64,000 nucleotides of DNA, from contig RHPI01001259.1 of assembly GCA_009103225.1 (NCBI GenBank), forward strand, positions 144,486 to 208,485. Reading direction: 5' to 3'. Made by a program: the position numbers and the translations under genes. This stretch comes from Chlorokybus atmophyticus (lineage: Eukaryota > Streptophyta > Chlorokybophyceae > Chlorokybales > Chlorokybaceae). Below are positions 37,622 to 51,013 of this stretch, one piece after another. The stretch's first letter is position 1. Every line of letters begins with the position of its first letter. The notes under the pieces were generated by a model. The model did no database searches. It was given only the letters and a program-made list of their open reading frames with translations, and had not been told where the DNA came from.

Positions 37622-40433
37622 ACCAGAGCAGCGGCGGCGGCGGCTTCACTGCCCCGCGCCGCCCTGCCGCCGCCTGCACCACCAACGCCGCCGTCGTCCT
37701 CATGCCCTCAACGACCACCAACACCGACTACCTCCACACCCCATCACCAATCCACAGTACTACTAGCATAACAGGTACTAACTGTACCTCACCAACCAAC
37801 AAACAGCAGCTTCAACTGATACTTGCTTCCCTCCAGACACAATCAATCACGCACCAAGCTCGGCCCACAACAATACTCCTTCTTGCGCCTTGCGTACACC
37901 TCAACAACACACTCCTTGCGTACAAACCCTAATGCTGCTGAGGCGTGTGTACACACACAGCAGCAACTGTAGTAGTAGTAGTAGAAAGCGCAATCAATCT
38001 GGCCAACTCCAAACCACCCGACTCTCTCGAGCATCCAAACGCCACTGCAGCAACTCAAGCTGAGCTTATACACAGGTAGCCATGGACGAAGCAAACAGCG
38101 GCAGAGGCCGAGTGAGCAAATGTCCGTCCTGACTGTAAGCTGATCTTAGAGCAATTCCTGCTTGCTTGCTTGCTTGGCTGCTTGCTTCTGCTCGGCTCCG
38201 CCGCCTGGGACAGATTCGTCTCCGTGGCAAAAATATTCAGTTTTGCGTGCAGTGCAGTGCGCGATCACGTGGCGAAGCAGACAAAGGGCAACAACGATTC
38301 CGGCGACGCTTTCAGCAACGATGCAACGCTTTGCGACAACGCGCACATTAGGGTGGGCGTTGGCAGAGGAGAGGGGAAGAGGAGAAGATGGCGGGCGTTA
38401 TGGCGGCGGCGGCGGCGGCGGATGCGGCGGCAGACGGGGCCGCAGGCCACCTGCTCTAGCATCCTACCAAGCTCGTCAAGCCGGCTCTGGTGATTGTGTC
38501 GTGTGGCGGAAGGCTGCGATCACTGCTTGGACTGTTGCATTTATGCTGAGGGAGGACCTGCTCGCTCGCAGGTGCTATGGTTGGCAAATGGTCATGCGGT
38601 CTGAGCACCTGTGTAGCACAAGCATCCAGGCATGCAGCTGTTACATCTAAACTCCCAGTCATATAAGTGTAGCGTGCTGCTCTCGGAGATAATGCACATG
38701 GGCATAGCTTGAACTTGCGTCAAACCTAGCGTTGTTGAAAGCCAGTGGGTGGATAGTTCATTTGCCTCCGTGTTGAGATGCAACTTGCAAATGGGTCGAG
38801 CCTGCAAATCATGTTTTATCATACCCTACACGCATGCATATCGCAAATAACAATGCCTGATCAGATTCAAATGTGAAATTGAAACAGTAACAGCAACGTA
38901 TGCAGTAGGTAAGTTTACAGGTTGATAAGACGAATAATCAACAACGCACAGCAATAATAATATCAGAATAATGCAACTGACATTGAGGAACCTACGGCGG
39001 CTGTCTATTCTCTGTGCACTGCAAGGCACAATCTGCTGTCTTACATGAAATTTTAATCCTCTCTTAGCATAAGGTATCATAAGGTGGACGGTCCGCAGCG
39101 TTGCATGTGCTTGGACAATATTCACCAGGAGTGTCAGCATGTAAGTGCAGGCGATCCGCAACTTTTACCTTCATCTTGCACATGGCTTCTTCCCCTCCCC
39201 TCCCCTCCCTCTGATCTAGCTACAACGCATGAATATAGAGTGATAGCCCCGCCCACCCGTTTTAATGCTTGCCTTTGGGTGTTTACCTTGCTTGTCAACA
39301 ATATGTTGGATTGTGTGCACGCTGACGTTGCCTTATTGCAATGCCCGGCCCCTACTGTGCATGTCAGCCAACCATTGTATATTATCGAGATTGCGTGCCT
39401 CGTGGTATAATCGTGTAGTTTATTGCAACAAAAGCTCGCTGGCTTGATTTGAGTGCAAATGCATCCGCATGGTTGTGTGCAACCATGCATAGGGTATAAG
39501 TCGTAGTTCAACCATGCAGTCACAGGCTATGCTTAAAAATAAACATGTAAAATACACATGCAAGGGAATGTAGGTGAAATAGACATGGACAAGTTGAAGT
39601 ATACTTGGCCACCACCTCTCACTACATTACGTGCTCCAATGTGTTATGCACTGCAACCATGGGTGAGACAGGTAGCAGGTAGTAGTAGTAGAAATTCGCA
39701 ACCTCATAGTATTCAAGCACGCATGAGTGGCAAAGCTTGATATGGACTTGCACAAGCTTGATAGGGGCATGCGTTGCACGCAGTCAATCCCCTCTCGGTT
39801 GTTTTGTGCACACGCACCCCTCGCGTACCCCGTCGTCGTATTAGTTACACAACAAGATAATATAAGCACCGTTGCATGTCAAGTAAACATGAAGCATGCT
39901 CTGCTACACATTACGTATGCAATGTGAGCTTCTGGTTCAAGTCGCTCGCTCTTCGTTTCTACAATAATTGCATTGATTAAACAACACCAATAATGTAAAA
40001 TAAACTTTGATATTCACTTATCATGACATGTAACTGAATTGTGTATGTATTTCTGTTCTACTTAATGTATGGCAACGCTTACATAGTTGTGATGCATCGT
40101 TTACGGGTCATATACTGTTGTTAACGTACAATATGTCAATTATTCCTCAAAAACCATGGGTTATAGTAATAGGACGTTTACGTGTGAACTTGTGTAAGAA
40201 GTTTGAGATGTTTGGTAGGTAAGAAACATGGTTTATCAGAACTTTTTGAGTTACAGGTGACATCACTACAATGCCAGGTGCCTGTGGACTCGTTTTCATG
40301 ATTTGGAATGTATGTAATGAATATTTCAACCTGCACAGCAGTTCTGTGAATTGCCAGACTGCCATCCTGATCCGTGCCCGGAATGTAACGCACACGATAG
40401 ATATTTCCTGTTCAACTCATGCCTTCCATAAGC
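37622..40433. other. Region upstream of LRRC9 without a supported gene
   Basis: AAACCCTAATG at 37925 is a telobox-like word 300 bp upstream of the LRRC9 ATG. Short frames occur around 38146-38650, among them a minus-strand 66-residue frame with one hydrophobic stretch (SVAGIVVALCLLRHVIAHC); I cannot assign them. A TGCTTGCTTGCTTGG run is at 38160. From about 38.8 kb the DNA is AT-rich and without exons. Confidence 0.4.
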
Positions 40434-40858
40434 TCAATGCAAACGTACGGCCAACCCGTCGCAACCGCCTGTGTCCGCATTGGGAGCTAGCGCTGCCCGC
40501 CCGTGCTGTGTCCCAACTGATAAGCAGCGCGCGGCCCGCCCGAAATTGGCTAACGGCAAGCGGCGCTTGCGTAATTTCTGCATTCGCGCTGTGTAGGCAT
40601 AGTCGGATAAACCGCCGTTAAACGCATCCTGCTGGTCACTTCTGGAGATGAGGACGGTGGAGGCAGCGCTTGTGGGCGGCGGCGGCGACCAATTGGCTGG
40701 CCTCCGAAGGCCTTCTGCTTCTTCAAGGCCTTGGCGGGTGCTATCTGTGGTTTCTACAAGCTGGATCTGCTGCCGCACTGCTGCCCTGCCACTGGACTCT
40801 CAGCTGCTTGTTGGAGCTCACGCCTGCTACTTCTGATCTACTTTTGACCATCAGCTGA
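40434..40858 (-). CDS. Possible exon(s) of an unidentified gene
   Basis: A long open minus-strand frame (40434-40778) contains a Pro-rich and then a basic segment (SDYAYTARMQKLRKRRLPLA). An in-phase ATG further up (40874 region, MLNAQLMVKSRSEVAG) would need a short intron. GC-rich third positions contrast with the AT-rich flank. It lies divergent to the IRE-like kinase. No family recognised. Confidence 0.25.
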
Positions 40859-41011
40859 GCGTTCAACATCAGGCTGCTTGCTTAGCATACATTGGTTACA
40901 AGTTAATTCGTTTGGTGTTGCCTGAGCATTGCGCACAAGCAGGAGGGTTGGCCGTTTTAAAATTCATGGAGCCGTTGCATAGGTAGGCTGATGAGTAGCT
41001 AAGCTGCGCTG

Positions 41012-41055
41012 CGCTGAGCTGAGCTGAGCTGAGCTGAGCTGAGCTGAGCTGAGCT
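41012..41055. repeat. (CTGAG)n pentanucleotide repeat
   Basis: About eight GAGCT/CTGAG units in tandem, 140 bp upstream of the ATG of the IRE-like kinase, preceded by GCTGCGCTGCG. Confidence 0.95.
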
Positions 41056-41194
41056 CATTTCAGAAAAGCCTCGTTGTGGGGGGTTGCAGCTTGTCGCAAA
41101 TGCGAACAACCTGGGTTTGGGGCGCTTGCTGTGTGGCAAGCACGATCAGGCTATGATGTAGTGTGTGCTGAATCGGACACACGCACTCGTTGCC

Positions 41195-44100
41195 ATGGCT
41201 ACGCCTGCCCGCAACATACCCCGGCTCAGCCTGGACGTGGGACATGTCGCTCACTCCTCCGGCGAGATAGTCGACCGCTGCTTGTCGTCCAGCTGGGCGA
41301 ACGCCCCAGGCTTGGGGCTGGCCTCTGGTTCCCGGCAGGAGAAGCTGGCCTTGCCGCCAGGGACGCGCTTGCGAGCAGGCACTGCACTCCCGCCAGGCGC
41401 ACAACCTGGCCGAGCAGGAGCAGGAGCGTTTAATGGAGGCGGCCTGCCCACCGGCGTGCACAGGGACTTAAAGGTAACCCACGGCGCGTGTAAACGTTGG
41501 CTGAAGGATGTCCGTTTGCAGTCACAGCACCTGCATGCCCGATTTTGGATTGCGACATAAACAGTTGCAGTCACACTCGTGACGCACAGCATGACTGGGG
41601 AGTTGCGGATTAAATGCTGCTGGAAACTAAGTTATGCTCTGTCGCACTCCTGGCTGCTGCTTGCTAACATTTGTAGCACCAGCTGTAATGCGCCGTTGTC
41701 TGCAACACGGCCTAGCCATGAGTACAGGTGTGAGCGGCATTCCATGCGTCTGTCGATCAAACAGTCAGTCAGAAAAAACAAAGTACGGATGTTCTGTTTG
41801 GCATTAGCAGCGTGTCTGTTTCTGTTGGGGTTGTGTGTGCATTCAGTTGCTGAAACGGGTAAATCTCATCTGGTTCTTGTAGACTTGTCAGCCTGCATTG
41901 TGTGTCGGGTCACAGACCTTGATCTGCACAGTTTGTTACGCTTTGGGCAATCATGTTGGTGCATTGTTATGGCAACACTTGTATGTTGACATGGCCGGCT
42001 AACAGGTGCTACAAGCTTTGAATGCCAAGTTTGAAGCTGCCAAGAAGCAAATTGATGTAGAGCTGCAAGCCTTCTGTAAGGATGCTGCGGTTCAGATCAA
42101 GGACCATTCTGGTTCCTCTAAAGGGCACCGGAGCGTGCGGGAGCTTGCTGACCGTTTGCTGCAAGTTGCACAAGCTAGCATTGTCACTCAGCCTGAAGAG
42201 TTCAAGACGCAGGTGCGCTATCTGTGTATCGTTGCCTTGCTATCTTTGTACTGATGTACATCAAGATCAACAAGGCTGAGACATTTGCATCATGTTCTCA
42301 GGTGAAAGCCTTGGTTCAAAACCTGGAAGATGAGCGCAAGAACGCTGAGCCTGGTCCGGGCCGACAGCTTGTCACCAAGTTGCTTTTTATCCTGACGCGC
42401 TGCTCCCGCTTAATTCAGTACTCTTTCACTGATGCAGACAAAAAGTACTTGCATGGTTTGCAGAACGTGCGAGACGTAAAGCAGCATGCACTCGATCCTG
42501 TTGTCAGCAGCCCCGAGTCCGAAAGCAAGGCACACGCAGGGTCCATTCGGCCGAGGTCGGCAAATGGCGTGCATCGCATGGATGGCACTGTTGGCCTGCT
42601 TGGGTCAGTCATTTCTCGCATCAAGGGTTGGAGTCGCAAGATTGAAGAATCCAAGGCAAAGCAGCAGAAGGCACTGCCTGAAGCTGTGGCAGAGCACAAG
42701 CCGTTGCCTCTTTATCGCGAGGAGTCCGCTCCAGCAGTGCCACGCGTAAAGCTGAATGGTAGATTATCCCCTTTGTCACGGACATGGCCAGATTCCAAAA
42801 GCGATGGGGCTTCTCCTTTGTCGCCATTGTCACCACTTTCACCTGCGACCTCACCAAGCCCTGCTGAGGGGAAGAGCTGGGCCAAGAAGGCGTGGGGACG
42901 GCTAACACACAGGTAAGCATAAGTGTATGTTGTGAACCGATGTGGTTGCCTGTCGGGTCCTTTTCAAGTATTCAAGTGAATGGCAAGATAACACATTGGT
43001 TGTTGGCAGTGCAAAAGGCACACCATTGACCTCACCTACCAGTGGAGTTACCAGCCCTGAATCGGTGAAGTCCTCGGTTCCAAACGAGTCTCCAAGAACT
43101 AAAGCTTCACGGCTACCAAAGTTGGCCAAGTTCTTGAAGTCTCCTCGGTGGCGCAGCAAGAAAGAACGCAAGCCATCCGTCGACTTGCTGTGCCGCATCT
43201 GCGAGCAATCAGTCAGTTCAGACATCATGGCCGAGCACTCAGAGGTGTGCCTGCTGGCTGATCAATGTGACGACCACTCCCTGCCTGAAGACACCAGGCT
43301 GCTGGCAATGGCAGCTGCTATTGAAGAGCGCATGGCAGCTGTCGCTGCAAGCACGCGCTCTGCTTTGTCACCACAGTCAATGCGCAGCCCTAGTGCCGTG
43401 GTTGCGGACAAGGTGATTGCAGACCATGTTTCACAGGTAAGCGCATGTCATGTGTGGTTGTGAGCTCGGCTACAACCTGTGGCTTGACTGACATGCTTGT
43501 TACAACAGTTACGGTACCTCGCTATGTTGGCCCGATGTGCTGCGAATGTCAGTGCCGAAGCGCCAACCGCCATTGGTGAGCTCAAGCAGCTAGATGAAAG
43601 CTTGCAAAACCTCCTGGCTGGAGCAGAAGGCACGGACCTCGACATTGCTGTCACTGTGATGAGTCCCCGGATTGAGAAGTGCATCAGGTATCAGGCTTCT
43701 TGTGCATTTAGCTTGTTGCGATATGATACCCTTCGGTTTCAGATTCATTGCTTGGTTCGCACAAGACATTTTCAACAACTTGATGTTCACAACAGGGACA
43801 AGACGTGCCAATGCCGCCTAACCGTGGTAGTTCCTGATCGCAATGGCGTTGGTAGCACCACTGACAGCGTTGACCATGACTCCAGCAATGAGGACAACTG
43901 GAGTGTCAAAACAGCGTCACCTCCCCCATCAGCACGTGATCGCACTACAATTGACGATTTTGAGATCATCAAGCCCATCAGGTCTAACCTTGCACCAGTG
44001 TGTTTGGGTATATGACACCATGTTGCGCAATAGCATTGACATAGTCAATGTGCTTACACAGCAAGGGTGCTTTTGGCCGCGTGTTGCTTGCACGGAAACG

Positions 44101-46472
44101 GACAACAGGAGATCTGTTTGCTATTAAGGTATGCATAAAGCTGCTGTTGTTGCTTTTTGCTGCTTTCCTGGCATGTTTTGTTGGAAACTGACACCAGTAG
44201 TCTTTGTTCAGGTTTTGCGCAAGGCTGATATGATACGGAAAAATGCCGTTGAGAGTGTTAACGTGGAACGCAGCATCTTGAGTTTGATTGCGTCACATAA
44301 CTGTCATGTGGTAAGCTTGCCTGAGATGAGCTTCCAAGCCTTACAGCTGTTGTATCACTACAGCACGATGTGCGATGCCCTTGCTTTGCAGTTGCTGAAA
44401 GCTCAAGTATGCAGGTCAACTTTTATTACTCTTTCACAAGTAAAGACAACTTGTATCTGGTTATGGAGTATCTAAATGGCGGTGACTGTTTCTCCCTGCT
44501 TCAAGGCCTTGGTGCTCTTGAAGAGCCTGTTGCTAAGAGATATGTAGCTGAGACGGTAAGCCATTCTCGTAGACTAACCAAGGCATTGCATGTGCAACGC
44601 TGTGGTGTCTGAGGGTGATGCTGTGCCAGGTTTTGGCGCTAGAGTACTGCCATGGCAATGATATCATTCACCGTGATCTCAAACCCGACAACTTGTTAAT
44701 ATCCCAAGACGGTCACATCAAGGTGAATAAACTGTCCACAAAGCTCGATTGCCACTATCACTTCCCAGACAGCTGGTTGTTGTCATTTTCTTTCCGGCAG
44801 CTTTTAGTGGCACCATACATTGCTTGTGGTTCACCTGTTTTGGTGCGTTTAAGTTTGGTCCCATCGTTGTGACCATAACTGTTTGCGCAGTTGACGGACT
44901 TTGGGCTTTCAAGGGTGGGTCTCATCAATCGCACTGACGACTTCTCTAGTAGCAACGAGTACTCTATTCCAGAGACAGCAGTACCAGTTGAGTTCAAGGA
45001 GGAGGCAGACACGTTGAGCCGGCCGGGCGAAAAAAGCCGCAGCCTCAAGCTAAGGCATCGCAGCTGTGTTGGCACTCCTGATTATCTTGCGCCAGAGATA
45101 TTGTTGGGAACTGGCCATGGTAAGGCAAATATTCCAAAAGTTGTTGGGCTGCGATGGTGCAATGTGCTGCGGTGTCACAAAACTGTGGATGACAGGTCCA
45201 CAAGTTGATTGGTGGTCATTAGGTGCGATCCTATACGAGTTCATCACTGGAGTGCCCCCATTCAATGCTGAAAAACCAGAGGTACAATGAGCACTTGCAC
45301 AATGAAGCCCTTAAACTATTTTGTTCATCATTGTGTTGTTATTGACAATCTGCATGGCCAGGACATTTTCAACAATATTATGAATCGCACAATTGAGTGG
45401 CCAGCTGAAGAGTACATGTCGCCAGAGGCTCGGGACCTCATTGACAAGTGAGAATTTGCTACTCACTGCTCTGCTTCTTGGTGTATGCTAATGCACGTTG
45501 GCCAGGCTGTTGACTGTGGATCCCTCCAAGCGGCTGGGCAGCAAAGGAGCCGATGAGGTGTGCACATTGTTGAAAACTGTGAAAAACACATTTTTCCACT
45601 GTTTGGCTTCTCTCAGAGTGCTGTTGCTCGTGCGTGTACAGGTCAAAGCACATCCATTCTTTGCGGACATAAATTGGACGACATTGGCACAGGAGAAGGT
45701 GAGACTGCTGACTGAGCAACGCTGTTAACATGTGGCACATTTTGGCGTGCATGTTCCCTGGGAAGCCGTCTGTTGTGTGACCACCGTTTGTGTTCGGCAG
45801 GCCTTGTTTATACCTGCTGTATCTGATGCACATGATACAAGCTACTTCATGGCACGCGCCCCAGACAGCGCTGATGAGAACGTGTATGATGAACCCCACA
45901 CACCGGGAAGTGACAGCTCGTCGGAGGACTTTGAAGGAGACAACGTGAGTACTTCTCTACGTACATAACACCCACAATCAAAACGTTTGTCGATGCAGCA
46001 TGTTATTACCGTGGTTGTTGTACAACATGATTTTTGCCATGGCCTGCCTTAGACTGAACACAACTGCTTTCACAGTATGAGGACAACAGTGAGGCGCAGG
46101 CATCCCCTAATAGCGCATTCCAGAACTTCTCTTTCAAGGTACTGACACTTGTGCGCTGATGTGTGCTTATTGACTGAGATGAGCATGTACTCACAACATG
46201 TCCACATGATACAGAACATAAAGCAGCTGGCGTCGTACAACATGGAGCTGTTGCGCAACACCATGGAGCAGCAGACAGTCTTGGAGGAGGCGGAGTTTTC
46301 GGGCACCGACGATGCCGAGGAGAGCGACAGTGGCAGCGGCCTCGCGGACGTGAGCAAGAATCTTGAAGGCCAGTTCACCACAACCAAGAAGCGCATCACG
46401 TGGGACGGCGGGTCCCAACCTCTTGTTGCCACGCCTGCGAGCACCGACAGCGGGGGAGATTCCCACTGCTGA
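41195..46472 (+). CDS. IRE-like AGC protein kinase (plant MAST-like family)
   Basis: Eighteen exons: 41195-41473, 42006-42212, 42302-42912, 43010-43436, 43509-43687, 43796-43981, 44062-44128, 44212-44310, 44415-44555, 44630-44722, 44891-45119, 45196-45281, 45362-45447, 45506-45557, 45642-45698, 45801-45944, 46076-46138 and 46215-46472. Phases close throughout; about 1,087 residues. The N-terminal region matches the IRE family ([36 protein letters not shown]) and has a Cys/His motif (LLCRICEQ, then [12 protein letters not shown]). The kinase domain has the Gly loop KGAFGRV, the Lys in [21 protein letters not shown], catalytic [13 protein letters not shown], a long insert in the activation segment, [10 protein letters not shown] and [12 protein letters not shown]. 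The tail contains [15 protein letters not shown], another family signature. IRE kinases control tip growth (root hairs) in Arabidopsis; substrates are unclear. Confidence 0.95.
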
Positions 46473-48053
46473 TTGATGCTGCACCAGCAATCCTCCTTGC
46501 GGGTGTGGTCTTGCACTCTTGTATTATTTTGCTGCTGCATTGCTTCGCCCTCCCCAAGTGCACACACTGTCCACGTGCGCAGAGTTGTGTAGTACGCTTG
46601 AGGCAATTGTACTCTGCTCAGCCACTGTGTAATAGTAAAGAGCAATTGCCAAATTCGCAGGCTCGTTTATTGAAGTTTTGATGGCTGTTGTGCAGTGGCA
46701 GGCCGGCTGCTGTTGTCACAGCATGCTGTGTTGTGCAGTTGTATGTGCTCCTACATTGCTCAACGTGTTTGCCGTCATGGTGTACCGACAACCGCATACC
46801 ACAACAGTGCCTTTGTCTCGCACAAGTGCTATGCACATGCTTGGTGCACACAAACCCCAATCATGCACTGCCCATGTGTAACCATACGGGTCTATCCCTC
46901 TACACTGAATCGCTGCCAGCCACAATGATATAGTGATGTGCACTATACTTACTCTGGCCCTTTAAGGAACCAGCGCGGAACACCGAGTGACTCAATGCAG
47001 TGTGATATGCACACGGCTGAGGCGCACAGCCTCCTTGATCAGCGTGATGCAGGCTGATATGATGTCGCATGATGCATGCGCTTGCATGCACTTCACTGCG
47101 GGTAAAGTCTCCAGTCTCCAGCAAGCAACTACGATTCTAATAGTGAACCTCGTTATGACTTTGCCATTGATACATCACAGCGAGTTTGCCACCAGTTGTG
47201 GTTTTGTTGTTCGGTCCGCATGACACCAACTTGGTCAACAACACCATCAGGTAGAATAGAGCGGGCCCCAGTAACATCGGCAGCACACCACACGCACCAC
47301 ACTACATCTCATTACCCAAAGCACAAGCAACTAGCAATCAACCTAGCATGGGGGCTGTCTATGTGCAAGACGTAAGCAGAGCAGGCAGGAATGGGCGATA
47401 GCAAGAGGGGCGGTACCTGCAGGGCAGCACAGCATGTCTTAATGCGACGTTGGCAGTGTCCAACATGCAGAGCCCATAGTGCTACACGCATATCAACCCA
47501 ACACAAGCCACTTACACCAGCTCATATCCACCATCCCACCATCGAAGCTCGCATCGCCAAACTGTGCAGGCCAGCACGCGCACGCGGCCATAATCGCCCT
47601 CACTTTGGACACACTGCGACGCACAAGCGATCCAATGCATGTACATGGACATGAAGCCCGACATGCGGCTTGCAGGCAATCGATGATCAGCTTGTAAAGG
47701 CACCCACAAAAGCCAAAGGTGTCGGCCACTAGTAATATGAAATTTTTGCCATATTACCTGGTGACATATCCATGAACGCATGCGCAGAGTCGACCACCAT
47801 ATACATTCGTGAACGATACACACGCACTTAGCAGCCACACAACACCAAGATAAAGGCGGTAGTCAGTCAAGGCGGTGCACAACACAGTACAGCACAGCAG
47901 CATCCATGCTGGGACACAGCTGCTGTTGCACTCCCCGTGGAACCCGCCCTTGACTTCGACTGTTGCGTGTGCTTGTGTGAACCTAATTCCTCACCGCTCA
48001 TGCTGTGACGAACACATCAAAGCTGCAACACATACAAACACATTGAGGGGAAA
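46473..48053. other. Region without a recognisable gene
   Basis: It begins with the kinase 3' UTR; TGTAA at 46627 is a candidate polyadenylation word. Opposing frames overlap at 47391-47838 (plus: WQCPTCRAH; minus: Cys-rich), but neither has splice or family support. Confidence 0.4.
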
Positions 48054-48107
48054 GCAACCAACCAACCAACCAACAAACAAACCAACAAACAAACAAACAA
48101 ACAAACA
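48054..48107. repeat. (AACC/AACA)n tetranucleotide repeat
   Basis: Four AACC units pass into alternating AACA/AACC and then AACA units, upstream of the PsbP-domain gene. Confidence 0.9.
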
Positions 48108-48300
48108 GGCAGATAGACAAACAGTCAGACTACGCACTGGCTGGCAGCCTCGGATGGCGCATGCATGCATGCATGTAAGCATGCTACTACTTGTGTGCAC
48201 CCTGCGCACACGAGCAGGCCTAGCCTGGCCTGGGTGGGATGGATATCCAGTTCATCGCCGCCGGAGCCGCTACAGTGTAGCGGCTACACGCTCACACAAT

Positions 48301-50011
48301 ATGCCAACAACAGCCATGTCTACATCCATCATGTCGTCGTCGGCGGCGGCGGTGGTGGTGGTAGGGTCGTGGAGGTGCGGGCCACTAGCGCTGTCGCCGC
48401 TGCCGCCGAGGCCAAGGAGGACACAAAGCCGGCAGGCGCTTCAAGCCAGCAGCAGCAAGCGCCAGGCGGCGGTGTGCGTGCTGCAAAACTCCAAGGACAA
48501 GCACGAGGAGGAGGACGTTGCCAGCGGTGCCATCAGCAGGCGCCAGGCGGCAGTGACACTCGCCGCCGCCGCTGCTGCGCTGGCCACAGGGACGCCCTCG
48601 TCTCAGCCATACGCCCTAGCAGAAGGTGAGAAGCCAAGTCCTAGACGTATATATATTAGTAGTTAGTGCTATGTTGTCTCTTACCCAAGCGGGGAGGTGA
48701 GAAGCAATAGATAGCGCGCGCAACTGTTCACTCGACTAGTTTTACTCAACTGGATGGTTCATACTGAAGCAGTGTTGGGCTTTCTCTTTGGCGTGGGTTG
48801 TGAGACAAACGGGATGTGTAAAGCATGGTAATGATGAAAATTATCCCCCGACATGCGCACATAGAAACTCACAAACTCGCAAACTTCCCAATCTCTGCTT
48901 GCCTTGACTTGTGGTATCACTCGTGCAATGGCTTGGTATTGTGTGCTGTCTAACAGCTCAGTTGATAGGAGAGACGTATTGATAGAGACATTGCTGTGTG
49001 CGAACAGGTGAGATCACAGCGCAGGTGGAGGATGCCTTGGCAGAGTACACGGACGCGCAGCTCGGGTTCAGCGTGCGGTACCCGTCCAGCTGGGAGAAGA
49101 AGGACAAGGCGGGAGCCAACGTGCTGTTCGTCGACCCCGCAGCAAAGTCAAACACCATCGGGGTGGTCGTCAACCCGGTGAGCGCTTGCTTGCGTGCCAT
49201 GCGTGCATTGAGCGCATGTGCGTGGTCAGGTTTGTGTGCACGCGGCTGCACATGCACGCACGTGTCTCTGTCTGTGCGTGCGTGCTTGCGTGCGTGCCTG
49301 ACTGCTCACACGCGCATGTCTGCATGTCTGTGCACATACAAGCGTACATGTGCGTGGGTGCATGTGTGCACGCGCGGGCGCGCGTGTGTGCAAAAGTTTG
49401 CATGGAGTAGTAGGCATGTATACACATGTGAAAGGGCAGAGGGGCCTGTGTCCCTTCATGTATTTGCGTGCTTGCCTTAATGTGCATGACACAAATTGGC
49501 GTTGCTGTGAATTCATAATAGCCATTGCACTCTTATAAGTCCAACTTATCGTGTTGCGACTTTGGCCCTGCAGGTAGTGATACGCAGCTTGGATGAGTTT
49601 GGGAGCGTTGATGATGTGGCAGACAAGCTACTTGCTGCTGAGCGCAGAAAGGCAAGTCCAACCACTCACGCCATTATCAGCATACCCACATTTACACCCA
49701 TATGCGTGTGTGATTAACCCACATACACATACCCACATACTCTCACACTGCAGGAGAGCACAAGGGAGGCCACCATGCTGCGTGTGCTAGAAAAGGCGCA
49801 GCCGAGTGGCGGCCCGAAGCAGTACCTGTACGAGTACTTTATGGACACGACCCGCGGCATGAAGAACACGCTGACCGCCGTGACCATCGCGAACAAGAAG
49901 TTGTATATCCTCAATGTTGTGTACGCCGTCAAGGCCAAGGTCCCGCCCGCGGCGGATAACCTTGGCAGGCAACTAGAGAAGGTGTTGAATTCTCTTGAGG
50001 TTCGGACATAA
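48301..50011 (+). CDS. PsbP-domain thylakoid lumen protein
   Basis: Four exons: 48301-48625, 49008-49177, 49574-49651 and 49754-50011; 276 residues. A Ser/Ala/Arg-rich transit peptide is followed by a twin-Arg-like lumen signal (SRRQAAVTLAAAAAALATG, ending PYALAEG). The mature part is a PsbP fold: YTDAQLGFSVRYPSSWEKKD, LFVDPAAKSNTIGVVV, a central SLDEFGSVDDVADKLL, and the C-terminal LYEYFMDTTRG and LYILNVVYAVKAK strands. PsbP-family proteins bind at the lumenal side of photosystem II or assist assembly of PSII, PSI or NDH. The third intron starts with a GC donor (GCAAGT at 49652), required because reading on hits a stop. Similarity is to the PsbP-like/PPD branch rather than to canonical PsbP; I cannot name the exact member. 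Confidence 0.92.
49185..49395. repeat. Alternating purine-pyrimidine tract in a PsbP-gene intron
   Basis: Irregular GCGTGCGTGC/CATGTGTGCACG sequence fills about half of the second intron. Confidence 0.7.
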
Positions 50012-51013
50012 TGCGCTTGCAGCTTGTTCATGTTCATGCTTTTGGTTTGCAAAACATGTACTACATTCATTCATAAACACCCCCCCACCCCCCCGTGCGC
50101 GCGCGTGACGTTTACAATAACTTCATCAAGAGAGTGGGTGTGGCTTGCATAACAACTACCCATCGGTTTGAAAACACGCTACTTGATACTATTGAATGTG
50201 GGGCTCATGCGTGCATGAGCTCCACAGTGACAGTGACACAGGGACTTGTGTCTCGACAACTTGAAAAACAAATTGCCAACACGATTGTATCAAATGCATT
50301 AGCAATTGTTGATCGGTTGAACCTTCTGCGTGCATGGACCTTGTTGTTTACTACGGGCAATAGTCGTTCTGTCTATTGACAACTTGTGTATGTGTGCACG
50401 CATGGTGTGACAAAAGTGTTGAAAACTTTTCAAGTAACGCAATACACGCGCTTTAATCAACCAAGTTTCCACACATATGTTGTGCTTTTATAATTGGAAG
50501 TAACACTATACAAACACATACTTTGTTTCAAATTGCATCACACGTAGTATTCCTTCAATGCCGTAATAGTCGTAATTACAAAAACTTCATTATCTACAAG
50601 GTATTAACACCTTAGACTCTTAAGCTCTTAAGTTATGATTATAATGATTAATTCGTTTTGATAATAAGCATTTGGTGTTAAAAATAATTTAACCCTTTTT
50701 AACGGGCACATAACTTGGCAATATTAATCAGTTAAGATATGTTAACCGAATTCAGCGCACTCGGTTGTCAACGGGTATTGCAATACACGAGGATGGTGCA
50801 CATCATTACATTGCTCTTTGTTGACGAGTATGGCAGTCAAGGCTACACCGGCTACGTAAGATACGCTACGTAGGAATTTCTACATATTGGATATGCCATT
50901 AAAGCATTATCATCATAATTGGTGCAACTCCTTGAACATCCTCATCTTAATTATATTGCTCGGCAGGTCATTTTGACCGAATTGGGTGAATCCAAGTATA
51001 ATATGAAATTTGG
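50012..51013. other. AT-rich region without a gene
   Basis: A C-rich run (ACCCCCCCACCCCCCCG) at 50079-50095 closes the PsbP 3' region. Beyond about 50.4 kb the DNA is AT-rich with no supported exon. Confidence 0.45.

Noticed and set aside
48054-48107. Possible CRISPR-like or telomeric array
   Set aside because: It is a simple tetranucleotide repeat without spacers, and the unit is not the telomere unit.
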